From contig DBOB01000015.1 in NCBI GenBank assembly GCA_002299885.1, positions 1-64,000 on the forward strand: a DNA stretch of 64,000 bases. The letters run 5' to 3'. Under the pieces are notes generated by a model. That model was not told where the DNA came from and made no database searches. It saw nothing but the letters and a program-made list of their open reading frames with translations. Source of the DNA: Sediminibacterium sp. UBA657. GTDB lineage: Bacteria; Bacteroidota; Bacteroidia; Chitinophagales; Chitinophagaceae. Position 1 is the first letter of the stretch. Every line of letters begins with the position of its first letter. The translations under genes were made by a program, and so were the position numbers. Positions 39,634-46,859 of the stretch are shown piece after piece.

Positions 39634-40010
39634 TCGGGAAACAAATCCAAAATGATTTCCTCCCGAAATGATAGGTAAGTAGATTAATAATATGAGAGTG
39701 ATAGTTCTTTAGTTATTAGTGATTTTAAAACATTTCGGGAACTAAATCAAAATTGATTTTACCCCGAAAAACGAGATGGCTATGATTATAATATGAGGGT
39801 GATAGTTCTTTTAATATTAATGATTTACTCAGTATCGGGAAATGAATCAAAATGGATTTTACCCCGAAATATGAGGTTGATATTATAATAAGGTAAGAGG
39901 GTTAGTTCTTTAAAATATTAATGATTCACTCAGTATCGGGAACCAAATCCAAATGGATTTTCCCCCGAAATATGAGGTTGATATTATAATAAGGTAAGAG
40001 GATAGTTTCT
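39634..40010 (+). repeat. four tandem ~100-bp units each with a 33-nt inverted repeat
   Basis: Inverted repeats stand at 39634-39666, 39735-39767, 39835-39867 and 39936-39968 (steps 101, 100, 101). Each pairs TCGGG with CCCGA outside and about AAATC with GATTT inside, around an A-rich loop. The linkers share a GATAGTTCTTT block at the same phase, and the last two units are the most alike. The third copy's GAATC/GATTT pair keeps pairing as a G-U wobble in plus-strand RNA. The array fills the gap between two divergent genes. It could be structured RNA, an operator array or an iteron-like origin. Confidence 0.85.
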
Positions 40011-40019
40011 TAAAAAATT

Positions 40020-40055
40020 AAATAAAACAAATAAAACAAATAAAACAAATAAAAC
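40020..40055 (+). repeat. four copies of a 9-bp microsatellite before a start codon
   Basis: AAATAAAAC is repeated four times without error, ending 3 bases before the ATG at 40059. Such a tract could change length by polymerase slippage and alter the leader of the gene. Confidence 0.9.
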
Positions 40056-40058
40056 AAT

Positions 40059-40775
40059 ATGAAAAAATGCAAAAAAAGAAAACAGTATTTGACAACAAAG
40101 AATACACACAAACAAAAACATTTAAAGGTATTAAACTATGACTATGTTAGAAATGAAGAGGAAATATATTATGATAATAAATGTGATAAAATTTCTTCAG
40201 AAGTTAAATACAATTGGAAAACATTTGGGGTAACATTTCTTAATTATACCACTAATGATTGCGGTGAAAAATTTCCTCATAACATAAAATATCAAACAAA
40301 AATGTTTAAAAAATATGGTTCAAAAAATAAATTCTATCATATAACATCACCACTAAACTCATTGAAAATTCTTTCAGAGGGATTAAAAGGAAGTGGTGTT
40401 AGAAAAAATACTACAATGGGAAATGATGGAGAAATTTATTTAATTGAAAGTAATAATGAAATGATTTGGAATTATGTTGGTTACTCTCAATTAGGAATTG
40501 GTGTAAATGGATTAGAAATGGTTGTTTTAGAAATAGATTCAGAAGGTATTATTGGTGAAATGTTTTCAGAAAACTGTAATGATTATCCGTCACCATTACA
40601 TACAATGATTAAACAAAAATGTATTGAACCAAAGTGGATTAAAAAGGTATTTGAGTTTAAAACATCTCGAAAAAAATATTATGAAAATAAGTTGGAATTG
40701 CACGATTTAAAATTAGAATATATTCTAAATCATTATCCAAATAGAAATGAAAATATATACAAAATGGCTGGATAA
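40059..40775 (+). CDS. ADP-ribosyltransferase-like protein, candidate toxin
   Basis: The 238-residue protein begins with a very basic tail (MKKCKKRKQY). Residues about 92-130 read KFYHITSPLNSLKILSEGLK, then after a short loop GEIYLIES. This H-x-T...ILxxGL...IYL order is seen in the ADP-ribosyltransferase-like fold (KptA-, DarT-like and related families). The tail CIEPKWIKKVFEF matches the common 'site then I-P-x-x-I' strand. I do not know the subfamily, and its acceptor could be protein, RNA or DNA. It is led by a slippage-prone 9-mer tract and the hairpin array, which suits a phase-variable or RNA-controlled toxin. Confidence 0.55.
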   Translation: MKKCKKRKQYLTTKNTHKQKHLKVLNYDYVRNEEEIYYDNKCDKISSEVKYNWKTFGVTFLNYTTNDCGEKFPHNIKYQTKMFKKYGSKNKFYHITSPLNSLKILSEGLKGSGVRKNTTMGNDGEIYLIESNNEMIWNYVGYSQLGIGVNGLEMVVLEIDSEGIIGEMFSENCNDYPSPLHTMIKQKCIEPKWIKKVFEFKTSRKKYYENKLELHDLKLEYILNHYPNRNENIYKMAG

Positions 40776-40806
40776 TTTAAAAATAAATAAGTTATGAAAT
40801 GAGAAA

Positions 40807-40902
40807 AACCAACATTAAAACCCTAATCACAATCTCTTAGTTTGTTGGTTGAGTGATTAGAATTATCAGAAAGTAAATAACTAAAACCTAATTACTGATA
40901 AT
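40807..40902 (+). ncRNA. candidate structured RNA with pseudoknot-like helices
   Basis: Three perfect 8-bp helices fit in 96 bases: AACCAACA (40807-40814) with 40843-40850; CTAATCAC (40823-40830) with 40853-40860; ATTATCAG (40862-40869) with 40895-40902. The first two interleave, as in an H-type pseudoknot with loops of 8, 12 and 2. They lie in the 226-base gap after the ART-like gene and before the next start (41002). The same repeats could instead be protein-binding sites on DNA. Confidence 0.45.
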
Positions 40903-41001
40903 TTATTAAGATGGTTAAAGTGGGTGAATCTAACTACCAATAATCAAGTGTTAGAAAATGAAACCTCTATAACCGTAGGTCAACAAACGGAAAAAAATAA
41001 T

Positions 41002-41310
41002 ATGAAAAAAACAAAACACAGAGAACTCAAAGAAATCTACAAAGAATTAGATGAACATCCTGAAATATTAAGTTATGATATTTTAGACGCTGACGAAGTA
41101 ACTGATATTATAGTTGGTGATATTAAAGATGTGAATTTTAGAGAACTAGTTAGAAAAAAAACAATTAAAAACAAAAAAGTATTTAAAGATGAATTGGAAT
41201 TACCATATCATAAGTTATTTATGAATAATATATTACCATTCCTAGATTACGATATTGACATTTATGATGATATAATTAAAGGTTATCCAAATTATGAAGA
41301 AGAAAAATAA
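41002..41310 (+). CDS. small acidic protein of unknown function
   Basis: The start is the ATG at 41002 (MKKTKHRELKEIYKELDE), preceded by a purine-rich stretch; a GTG at 40924 would add 26 poorly conserved-looking residues. The 102-residue product is charged, with an acidic C-terminus (DYDIDIYDDIIKGYPNYEEEK). It follows the structured region behind the ART-like gene, so it could be an antitoxin-like partner, but nothing in it proves this. No family is recognised. Confidence 0.5.
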   Translation: MKKTKHRELKEIYKELDEHPEILSYDILDADEVTDIIVGDIKDVNFRELVRKKTIKNKKVFKDELELPYHKLFMNNILPFLDYDIDIYDDIIKGYPNYEEEK

Positions 41311-41320
41311 AAATTAAAAT

Positions 41321-41632
41321 ATGAGAAATATAAAAAGAGATATAAAATGGCAATGGGTATTAAGTTATATGAATGACTTGGGATATGATTTAATTGTTCC
41401 CGAAGATTTGAGAAACAAACAAAAAAATAAATATTGGTATTGTTTTAGTGATGATGATTATGTATTTACAAAAGATGGAAAAACAAAATGGTTGATACAA
41501 AATTTCAAAAGATGGAACAAAGGCGAGTTTGACACCGTTCATATAAAAATGATGATGGATAATGGTTATACCTGTTGTACAGGAAGAAATGTTTATTCAA
41601 TGCGTCAATTTAAAAATGATATTGGATATTAA
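41321..41632 (+). CDS. small protein of unknown function
   Basis: The 103-residue protein starts 10 bases after the previous gene, so the two are probably one transcript. It is rich in Trp, Tyr and Lys (WQWVLSYMND, YWYCFSDDDY) with a Cys pair (TCCTG). It has no signal peptide and no known family. The 285 bases after it hold a terminator (41750-41780) and otherwise nothing I recognise. Confidence 0.5.
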   Translation: MRNIKRDIKWQWVLSYMNDLGYDLIVPEDLRNKQKNKYWYCFSDDDYVFTKDGKTKWLIQNFKRWNKGEFDTVHIKMMMDNGYTCCTGRNVYSMRQFKNDIGY

Positions 41633-41749
41633 ACTAAAATAAACACTGCTTATTAATTTTAATATTGCAAATGATATTTAATGGTTTATTTCAATTTCAT
41701 TTTAGGTTCTTTGGTAACATAGAAAGGAAAAATATATCAGATTTCCCCC

Positions 41750-41780
41750 TACCCCCACAAATATATTGGGGGTATTTTTT
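41750..41780 (+). terminator. Rho-independent terminator
   Basis: A 7-bp stem (TACCCCC with GGGGGTA, loop of 11) followed by six T, about 120 bases after the 103-aa gene and 140 before the HUH gene. It separates the ART-like region from the replication-like operon. Confidence 0.8.
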
Positions 41781-41916
41781 ACCTATTTGAAAAATTTTGG
41801 TCATTTTCTATGTGTTTGTGACAATTCGTTAATACTTATTAAAAAGCGTGATAAAATAATTGAAGGATAAACCACCTATAAGCCAGTGGTGTATCTAAAA
41901 ACTAAAGAAAGAAGTT

Positions 41917-42393
41917 ATGGTAAAAGAAAGAAGAATAAATGAAGAATATGGGAAATGGTTAGGGACATTTCATTGGGATGGATTTATAGTACTCAGATTT
42001 GGAATAAAAGTAACTATGAATATGGTTAATACAATTTCAAAGAGAGTATTCAATAAATGTGAAGATATTATAGAAAGGATGGTATATATAGGTGAAAGAG
42101 ATAAAGGGGACCCAACCAATTATCATATACACATCTTAGCTAAAACTTCACAATTAGAGGAAGTGAAAAGAAGGATAACAAAGATGAAGAATTTGAGTAA
42201 TCCGTATATCGGAGAAGTAGATAGTAATATAGGTGCGGCAAACTATATCGCTAAACACTTCCAAACCCCTATCCCATTAGATAAAGCAAAATACCAAACT
42301 GCATACCAAAAGAGGTACAACTATGAAAATGTTTGGGATATAATAGAAAACGAAAAATTAATAAATAATGATAACTACAGAACCACTAATTGA
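41917..42393 (+). CDS. HUH-endonuclease, Rep-like
   Basis: The 158-residue protein shows the rolling-circle initiator layout. NYHIHILAKT carries the His-hydrophobic-His metal motif (H70-I-H72), and GAANYIAKHF carries Y110-x-x-K113, the YxxK motif with a single catalytic Tyr. The start (MVKERRINEEYGKWLGTFHWDGFIVLRFG) fits the family's first motif. Such Y1 HUH proteins nick a strand to start rolling-circle replication or mobilisation. It has no helicase. Its end overlaps the next gene by 26 bases, so the genes are coupled. Confidence 0.75.
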   Translation: MVKERRINEEYGKWLGTFHWDGFIVLRFGIKVTMNMVNTISKRVFNKCEDIIERMVYIGERDKGDPTNYHIHILAKTSQLEEVKRRITKMKNLSNPYIGEVDSNIGAANYIAKHFQTPIPLDKAKYQTAYQKRYNYENVWDIIENEKLINNDNYRTTN

Positions 42394-42565
42394 CATCCAC
42401 CAACTTAGTAAAGAGATTGGTATAACCAAATTCGCCATATACTCTAAAAGAAGAAATAAGAAGTTTCCAGATGGTTTATTACTAAATGGAAGAAGAGTAT
42501 TCAGAATAACAGAAATAGAGGAGTATTTCAAATCTATGAACATTAAAACCACTATTAGTATATGA
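42368..42565 (+). CDS. AlpA/MerR-like helix-turn-helix protein (excisionase-like)
   Basis: The 65-residue protein has a winged helix-turn-helix of the type IDIHQLSKEIGITKFAIYSKRRN, then FPDGLLLNGRRVFRITEIEEYF. This layout (HTH, a wing, then a residue that fits an Arg/Lys-rich DNA strand) is typical of AlpA/HTH_17 proteins, which act as excisionases or as regulators of integrative elements. It overlaps the HUH gene by 26 bases and shares an ATGA start/stop with the gene after it. Confidence 0.75.
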   Translation: MITTEPLIDIHQLSKEIGITKFAIYSKRRNKKFPDGLLLNGRRVFRITEIEEYFKSMNIKTTISI

Positions 42566-42855
42566 TAAACTCCTACAAAAGCACAATTAAACAATTGAAT
42601 ACAATTAATCAATTTATGAGCGATAATACTGAGACACTGTTCATCAATATAGAATTCTATACAGCATTAATGGATATTAGGGAGCGATTACAGAAGGAAA
42701 TGGCGAATTACGAACTCCAACAAAGGAAAATAAATTCCCCATACGCTAAGGTGCTTAAAAAGAGGGAAACAGAAATGGAGAGGATTAGGAAGAAAGATGA
42801 GGAACGAAAGGATGAAAGCATATTTGAAGAAGAACTTTCACTATGGTTTGATTAA
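42562..42855 (+). CDS. small coiled-coil protein of unknown function
   Basis: The 97-residue protein overlaps the previous gene by an ATGA, so it is translationally coupled to it. It is highly charged and helical: the stretch from about residue 34 to 90 (DIRERLQKEMANYELQQRKI, then KRETEMERIRKKDEERKDES) predicts a coiled coil. Its place in a HUH-HTH operon suggests a replication or mobilisation accessory role, which is only an inference. Confidence 0.6.
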   Translation: MINSYKSTIKQLNTINQFMSDNTETLFINIEFYTALMDIRERLQKEMANYELQQRKINSPYAKVLKKRETEMERIRKKDEERKDESIFEEELSLWFD

Positions 42856-42957
42856 AATACAAATGGGTATAAAGAATAACAATTTACTCTCTATACCCAA
42901 TTTGTTTTACTTAATAACTCCTATTAAGTGGGTGAAACTTTGGAGGAAGTAATATCT

Positions 42958-43503
42958 CTATTTGATGATGATGAGTGGAGTTAATTCCGCTTTTAACTTC
43001 TCAAAATCTTCTTTACTCATCATTCCTAAATCAACTAAATCTTTAGCTTCTTTTAATTTAGCAATCGCCTCCTCTCTACTCATTCCCAATGATTTTAATT
43101 CTTTAGATGCAAAGGCTTCTTCTAAGTTAATATAATACTGAGGGCACATTCCACACATCCCCTTACTTACAACATACATTGAAAACCCTACTCTTTTAGT
43201 TCCACCAACATAGATTTTTTTAATAACTGTTGTATTACCGCTAATAGAGATATCCGATGGCTTAGGAACCATTAATGCATTACCCTCCTGAATAAATGCA
43301 TAAGTTTTATTTGAAGATGGCATACCAATTTTCAATGTATCTCCAACTTTATAAGAGTGGCCATCTTTTCCAACATAGACATCACATTCTATATTTTCAA
43401 ATGCTCCTTTTGATATTGTTTTCATTTCTTCATAAGTAATTGTTTTCTGAGCAATTGCAGAAGAGGAAATTAAAATCAATAATGCAGCCACTAAATTTTT
43501 CAT
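42958..43503 (-). CDS. exported protein with C-terminal SHOCT-like domain
   Basis: The 181-residue protein has a signal peptide (LVAALLILISSSAIAQK). Its last ~35 residues (about 145-178) read AIAKLKEAKDLVDLGMMSKE and continue DFEKLKAEL. This matches the short C-terminal SHOCT domain, which normally has one helix, a 'G-x-(I/M)-(T/S)-x-E-E' turn and a second helix. A similar tail ends the integrase of this element. The middle has two close Cys (CGMCPQYY). Confidence 0.65.
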   Translation of the reverse strand: MKNLVAALLILISSSAIAQKTITYEEMKTISKGAFENIECDVYVGKDGHSYKVGDTLKIGMPSSNKTYAFIQEGNALMVPKPSDISISGNTTVIKKIYVGGTKRVGFSMYVVSKGMCGMCPQYYINLEEAFASKELKSLGMSREEAIAKLKEAKDLVDLGMMSKEDFEKLKAELTPLIIIK

Positions 43504-43540
43504 ATTTTGAATTTTTATAAAGTTAGCAATTCGTTTTCAC

Positions 43541-43602
43541 ATAGAGGTTTATCTCTATATGATTTTGAATTATCAGAGGGCAAACACATCTGTCTTTGCC
43601 CT
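43541..43602. repeat. two inverted repeats in a divergent promoter region
   Basis: ATAGAG/CTCTAT (43541-43546 with 43553-43558) and AGGGCAAA/TTTGCCCT (43577-43584 with 43595-43602) lie between the divergent SHOCT protein gene and the serine recombinase gene. No T-run follows, so terminators are unlikely; they could be operators or recombinase sites. Confidence 0.5.
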
Positions 43603-43692
43603 ACCCGATACCTCATAATAGACTGATTATCATGTATTTAGACTTGTTTTCGTGAGCGATTTTACTTAACTTTAGGTATAAAATCAGTAAAA

Positions 43693-44370
43693 ATGAGTAA
43701 AATAGTATCCTACCTAAGATGTTCCACATCTTATCAGTTAGAAGGGCATAGCATAGATAACCAAAGATTGAAGATTAAGCAGTATTGCGAACTCCATAAT
43801 TTGATTTTATCCGAAGAGATAGTGGATGAGGGGGTAAGTGGAAAAAACTCCAATCGTGAGGGTTATATGAGGTTATTAGAGATAGTTAAGAAGGGTGAAT
43901 GTGATGGTGTGGTGGTATATTCCTTAAGCCGTTTCTCCCGTAACACTATGGACACCCTATCCTCCATTGAAAAAATGAACCAAAAAGGGATAACCTTCCA
44001 TTCACTATCAGAAAGCATAGATACATCCTCACCCAATGGAAGGTTCTTTTTAACCATTTTAAGCTCACTATCTCAGTTGGAAAGGGAAATTACCTCACAA
44101 AGGGTTACAGATGTTCTTAGGGGGTTAAAATCGACAAATAAACCCTATTCTAACGACCTATATGGATATGATAAGGTAGATGGGAAATTGGTAGAAAATG
44201 AGAAGGAATTGAAGATGCTTAGGAAAATCAGAAAACTACATAAAGATGGATTGAGTAGTAAAATGATTGCAAAATACCTCAATGAAAGAAACTACAAAAC
44301 AAAGAGAGGTGGGAAGCAGTTCTATTGCTCTACTATCAGATATATTCTAAAATCAAAAGTTGAAAAATAA
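43693..44370 (+). CDS. serine recombinase (resolvase/invertase family)
   Basis: The 225-residue protein begins MSKIVSYLRCSTSYQ, where Ser11 matches the catalytic Ser of serine recombinases. Further catalytic-domain motifs are VDEGVSGKNSNREGYMRLLE, VVVYSLSRFSRNT (active-site Arg region) and SLSQLEREITSQRV. The DNA-binding part is short: a single helix-turn-helix-like end (DGLSSKMIAKYLNERNYKTK). It fits small resolvases rather than large serine integrases. It could invert or resolve DNA locally; the two inverted repeats just upstream are candidate sites. Confidence 0.85.
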   Translation: MSKIVSYLRCSTSYQLEGHSIDNQRLKIKQYCELHNLILSEEIVDEGVSGKNSNREGYMRLLEIVKKGECDGVVVYSLSRFSRNTMDTLSSIEKMNQKGITFHSLSESIDTSSPNGRFFLTILSSLSQLEREITSQRVTDVLRGLKSTNKPYSNDLYGYDKVDGKLVENEKELKMLRKIRKLHKDGLSSKMIAKYLNERNYKTKRGGKQFYCSTIRYILKSKVEK

Positions 44371-44420
44371 AATAAGAAATTAAATAATTGACATAATTTT
44401 AGATATAAAATTAATTCAAT

Positions 44421-44978
44421 ATGAAGAAGCTTATCACATTCATTTTTATCGTAGCTCTAATAATAACAAAAAGCAACATTTATGGACAGGAATTTTTAGG
44501 TATCAAAATTGATGGAAAACTAAGCGAAGTTGTAGCAAAATTTAAATTGAAAGGATTTAAAGTTACACGACCCGATAATACAAATCCATTTTTATCAGGC
44601 AAAGCTGGAGTTAGCGTTGTTGATGTGTTAATCCTCTCATCACCAATCACTAAAACAGTTTATAAAATTGCTGTATACTTACCAAAACGAGATGATTGGG
44701 AAACAATAAAATCTGAATATGAAGATTATCTAAATACCTTAACTGCTAAATATGGTACTCCAACTAATTCTTTTAACTTCTTTTCAGACCCATATAAAGA
44801 AGGAGAAGGTGATGAAATGAATGCAATAGCAATGGAGAAATGTCATTATTCTGCTTATTGGGAAAATATGTCAATAAGTATTTCAGAATACAAACAAATT
44901 AATATTTCATATGAGAATCCAAAGAATTTTACAATTAGAAATATTGAAGTAGCTAAATTAAAGAAAGATGCATTCTAA
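44421..44978 (+). CDS. exported protein of unknown function
   Basis: The 185-residue protein has a signal peptide (LITFIFIVALIITKSNIYGQ). The mature part starts EFLGIKIDGKLSEVVAKFKLKG. This resembles small Bacteroidota exported proteins that begin 'FLGIPIDGT...F...L..KGF'. It ends 2 bases from the convergent 138-aa gene. I know no activity for the family. Confidence 0.55.
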   Translation: MKKLITFIFIVALIITKSNIYGQEFLGIKIDGKLSEVVAKFKLKGFKVTRPDNTNPFLSGKAGVSVVDVLILSSPITKTVYKIAVYLPKRDDWETIKSEYEDYLNTLTAKYGTPTNSFNFFSDPYKEGEGDEMNAIAMEKCHYSAYWENMSISISEYKQINISYENPKNFTIRNIEVAKLKKDAF

Positions 44979-44980
44979 AT

Positions 44981-45397
44981 TTAGAATGCATTTGCAGCCT
45001 TATTCTCTTTGTCATATTCATATTCTACCATTGTCCAATCTGTATGAAATTTTAACATTGATGCTAAATCGATTGAACTTAGCTCTTTCCAAATTTTATG
45101 ATTAGCTTCTGCTTTTAAAGGTTGACTCCATTTAATTATTGCTTTATATAAAATCGTAGTATTCTTTGATTTAAATTTTTCAATCAAATTTGTTAAAGCA
45201 TCAGATTGTTTATTTATTTCATAAACTACCATAGTGAACTCATCTTTCCACTTTACTAAGGCATACTTCTTTATTGTGTTTTCATAACCAGAGTTGAAAT
45301 CCTGTTTGATTCGAAGTGCATTCTCCTCTAACTCCTGAGAAAATGAATTAAGAGTAAATAAGAAAAGAACTAAAATGGTAGTAAATAATTTTTTCAT
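44981..45397 (-). CDS. exported protein of unknown function
   Basis: The 138-residue protein has a signal peptide (LFTTILVLFLFTLNSFSQE) and a helical, Lys/Glu-rich mature chain with several Trp. No family is recognised. Its leader lies 18 bases after the next gene's stop on the same strand. Confidence 0.5.
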   Translation of the reverse strand: MKKLFTTILVLFLFTLNSFSQELEENALRIKQDFNSGYENTIKKYALVKWKDEFTMVVYEINKQSDALTNLIEKFKSKNTTILYKAIIKWSQPLKAEANHKIWKELSSIDLASMLKFHTDWTMVEYEYDKENKAANAF

Positions 45398-45415
45398 AAA
45401 TTAATTTTTAAATAA

Positions 45416-45904
45416 TTAAAATCTGTAGGAAATACCGTATTTAAAAGCAGCACCCGATTCATATAAGTTAAAGCCCGATGAAATCTTAACCTTCTCAAAG
45501 TAATAACTCAATCCCAAAATCATTCCAATTTCTGATTTCGTTGGATAATCATCTCCGGGGTCGTAAGAGTAACTTCCTTTTGTTGGACTACTAACATTTA
45601 CTTTATCGGTAGTAGAAGAAAGTAATAACCCTAAATCAGTATATAGTTCTTTATAAATTTTTATACCTCCCGACAATCCAACAACACTATTTACTGTTCT
45701 CCTATTAACTGAATTGTTTCCATATGCTATTGGTGTGTATCCGTCTGACTTAGTGCTACTCGTCATTAAAACCATATTAAACCTTTTTATACCTACCTCA
45801 AACCCAATAGGTGTTTTCGAATCGCCAGTTAATCCTATACTCAATTGAGAATATGAATTATTAATAACTAATAAAAGAATTAATGAAAATAATATAGGTT
45901 TCAT
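45416..45904 (-). CDS. small exported beta-barrel-like protein
   Basis: The 162-residue protein has a signal peptide (LFSLILLLVINNSYSQ). The mature chain alternates polar and hydrophobic residues (LSIGLTGDSK, GFEVGIKRFNMVLM, EIGMILGLSYYFEKVKISSG) and ends in Phe (YGISYRF), the typical end of an outer-membrane barrel. It may be an 8-stranded barrel; partners are unknown. Confidence 0.55.
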   Translation of the reverse strand: MKPILFSLILLLVINNSYSQLSIGLTGDSKTPIGFEVGIKRFNMVLMTSSTKSDGYTPIAYGNNSVNRRTVNSVVGLSGGIKIYKELYTDLGLLLSSTTDKVNVSSPTKGSYSYDPGDDYPTKSEIGMILGLSYYFEKVKISSGFNLYESGAAFKYGISYRF

Positions 45905-45914
45905 ATATAAAAAA

Positions 45915-46823
45915 TTATTTGCTTATATAATAGCTTTCAATTAATCTATACTTCTTTTTCTTATTTGCATAAACATTTTTAATTGTTTTGAAATTATCTG
46001 ATATACTAATGTGATAATTTTTTTCATACTCTTTTCCAGATGATGAACTGAATATGTAAAAATGATACCCATATTTACTAAAAGAGTAAGTTGGTGTTTT
46101 ATCCTCATCATATACGATTTTGATTTTCAATTCAGGATACTTTTTCTTAAAGTATTCTAAAAAAGAATCAACTTCGGATTTGTATAGTTTATTACTAACT
46201 TCGAATACTAATCTTTTATCATCACCTTCAAATAAAAGTGTCTTTAATTCTACATCTAAGTTGCTTTTTAACAGTTGAGTATAATTAGTACTACTTTGAT
46301 TAATATAATAGTAATTATTAATTTTCAAACTATCTAAAATTTTAGATTGATTTAAAAATTCTCCTAAATTCACATCCCACGAAGGAATTAGAATTTCAGG
46401 CCTCTTTTTTATCTCTATGTCTAATTTTTTTTCACTAACTAACATCATATTATATTCATATAAAAAAAATATAGTTTTATTATCTATTGTATCAATTAAA
46501 TAATTAGCAGTATCGAATTTGCAACATATTTTTTGCCCATTCACATTTTCTTCAAAAGGAATAATAATAGCAGTATCATTCAGAATATACTTAAAATCTT
46601 TTTTATTGAATAAACTGTCAAAAGATTTAAAGCCAACAGTATCAATACTGAAATGATTCTCTGAAAAATTAATATTTGGCTTTTGGTCTAATGAGAAATT
46701 ATAGATAAAAGGTGACAATGAATAAACTTTCCATTTTGAATCAGCAATAGTATTAGCTGAATTTTGACACGAAATACTAAACATTACAGCAATGATTAAA
46801 TAGATATGTGATAACTTTTTCAT
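45915..46823 (-). CDS. lipoprotein of unknown function
   Basis: The 302-residue protein has a lipobox (VMFSISCQNS) with Cys near residue 20. The rest is polar, with repeated Asp/Asn/Lys and no recognised domain. It is A/T-rich in codon use, like the rest of the element. It lies 36 bases before the integrase stop on the same strand, between it and the barrel-like protein. Confidence 0.55.
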   Translation of the reverse strand: MKKLSHIYLIIAVMFSISCQNSANTIADSKWKVYSLSPFIYNFSLDQKPNINFSENHFSIDTVGFKSFDSLFNKKDFKYILNDTAIIIPFEENVNGQKICCKFDTANYLIDTIDNKTIFFLYEYNMMLVSEKKLDIEIKKRPEILIPSWDVNLGEFLNQSKILDSLKINNYYYINQSSTNYTQLLKSNLDVELKTLLFEGDDKRLVFEVSNKLYKSEVDSFLEYFKKKYPELKIKIVYDEDKTPTYSFSKYGYHFYIFSSSSGKEYEKNYHISISDNFKTIKNVYANKKKKYRLIESYYISK

Positions 46824-46859
46824 AATAAATAAATTATATATGAAATTAGCTTTATTTAT

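Noticed and set aside
39634..39968. Hairpin array as a CRISPR array
   Set aside because: The units are ~100 bp with conserved linkers, whereas CRISPR has 23-50 bp repeats and unique spacers; no cas genes are nearby.
41871..41890. ACCAC/GTGGT hairpin upstream of the HUH gene as a Rep nick site
   Set aside because: Only 5 bp of stem, no recognisable nick sequence, and such a short pair is common by chance in this region.
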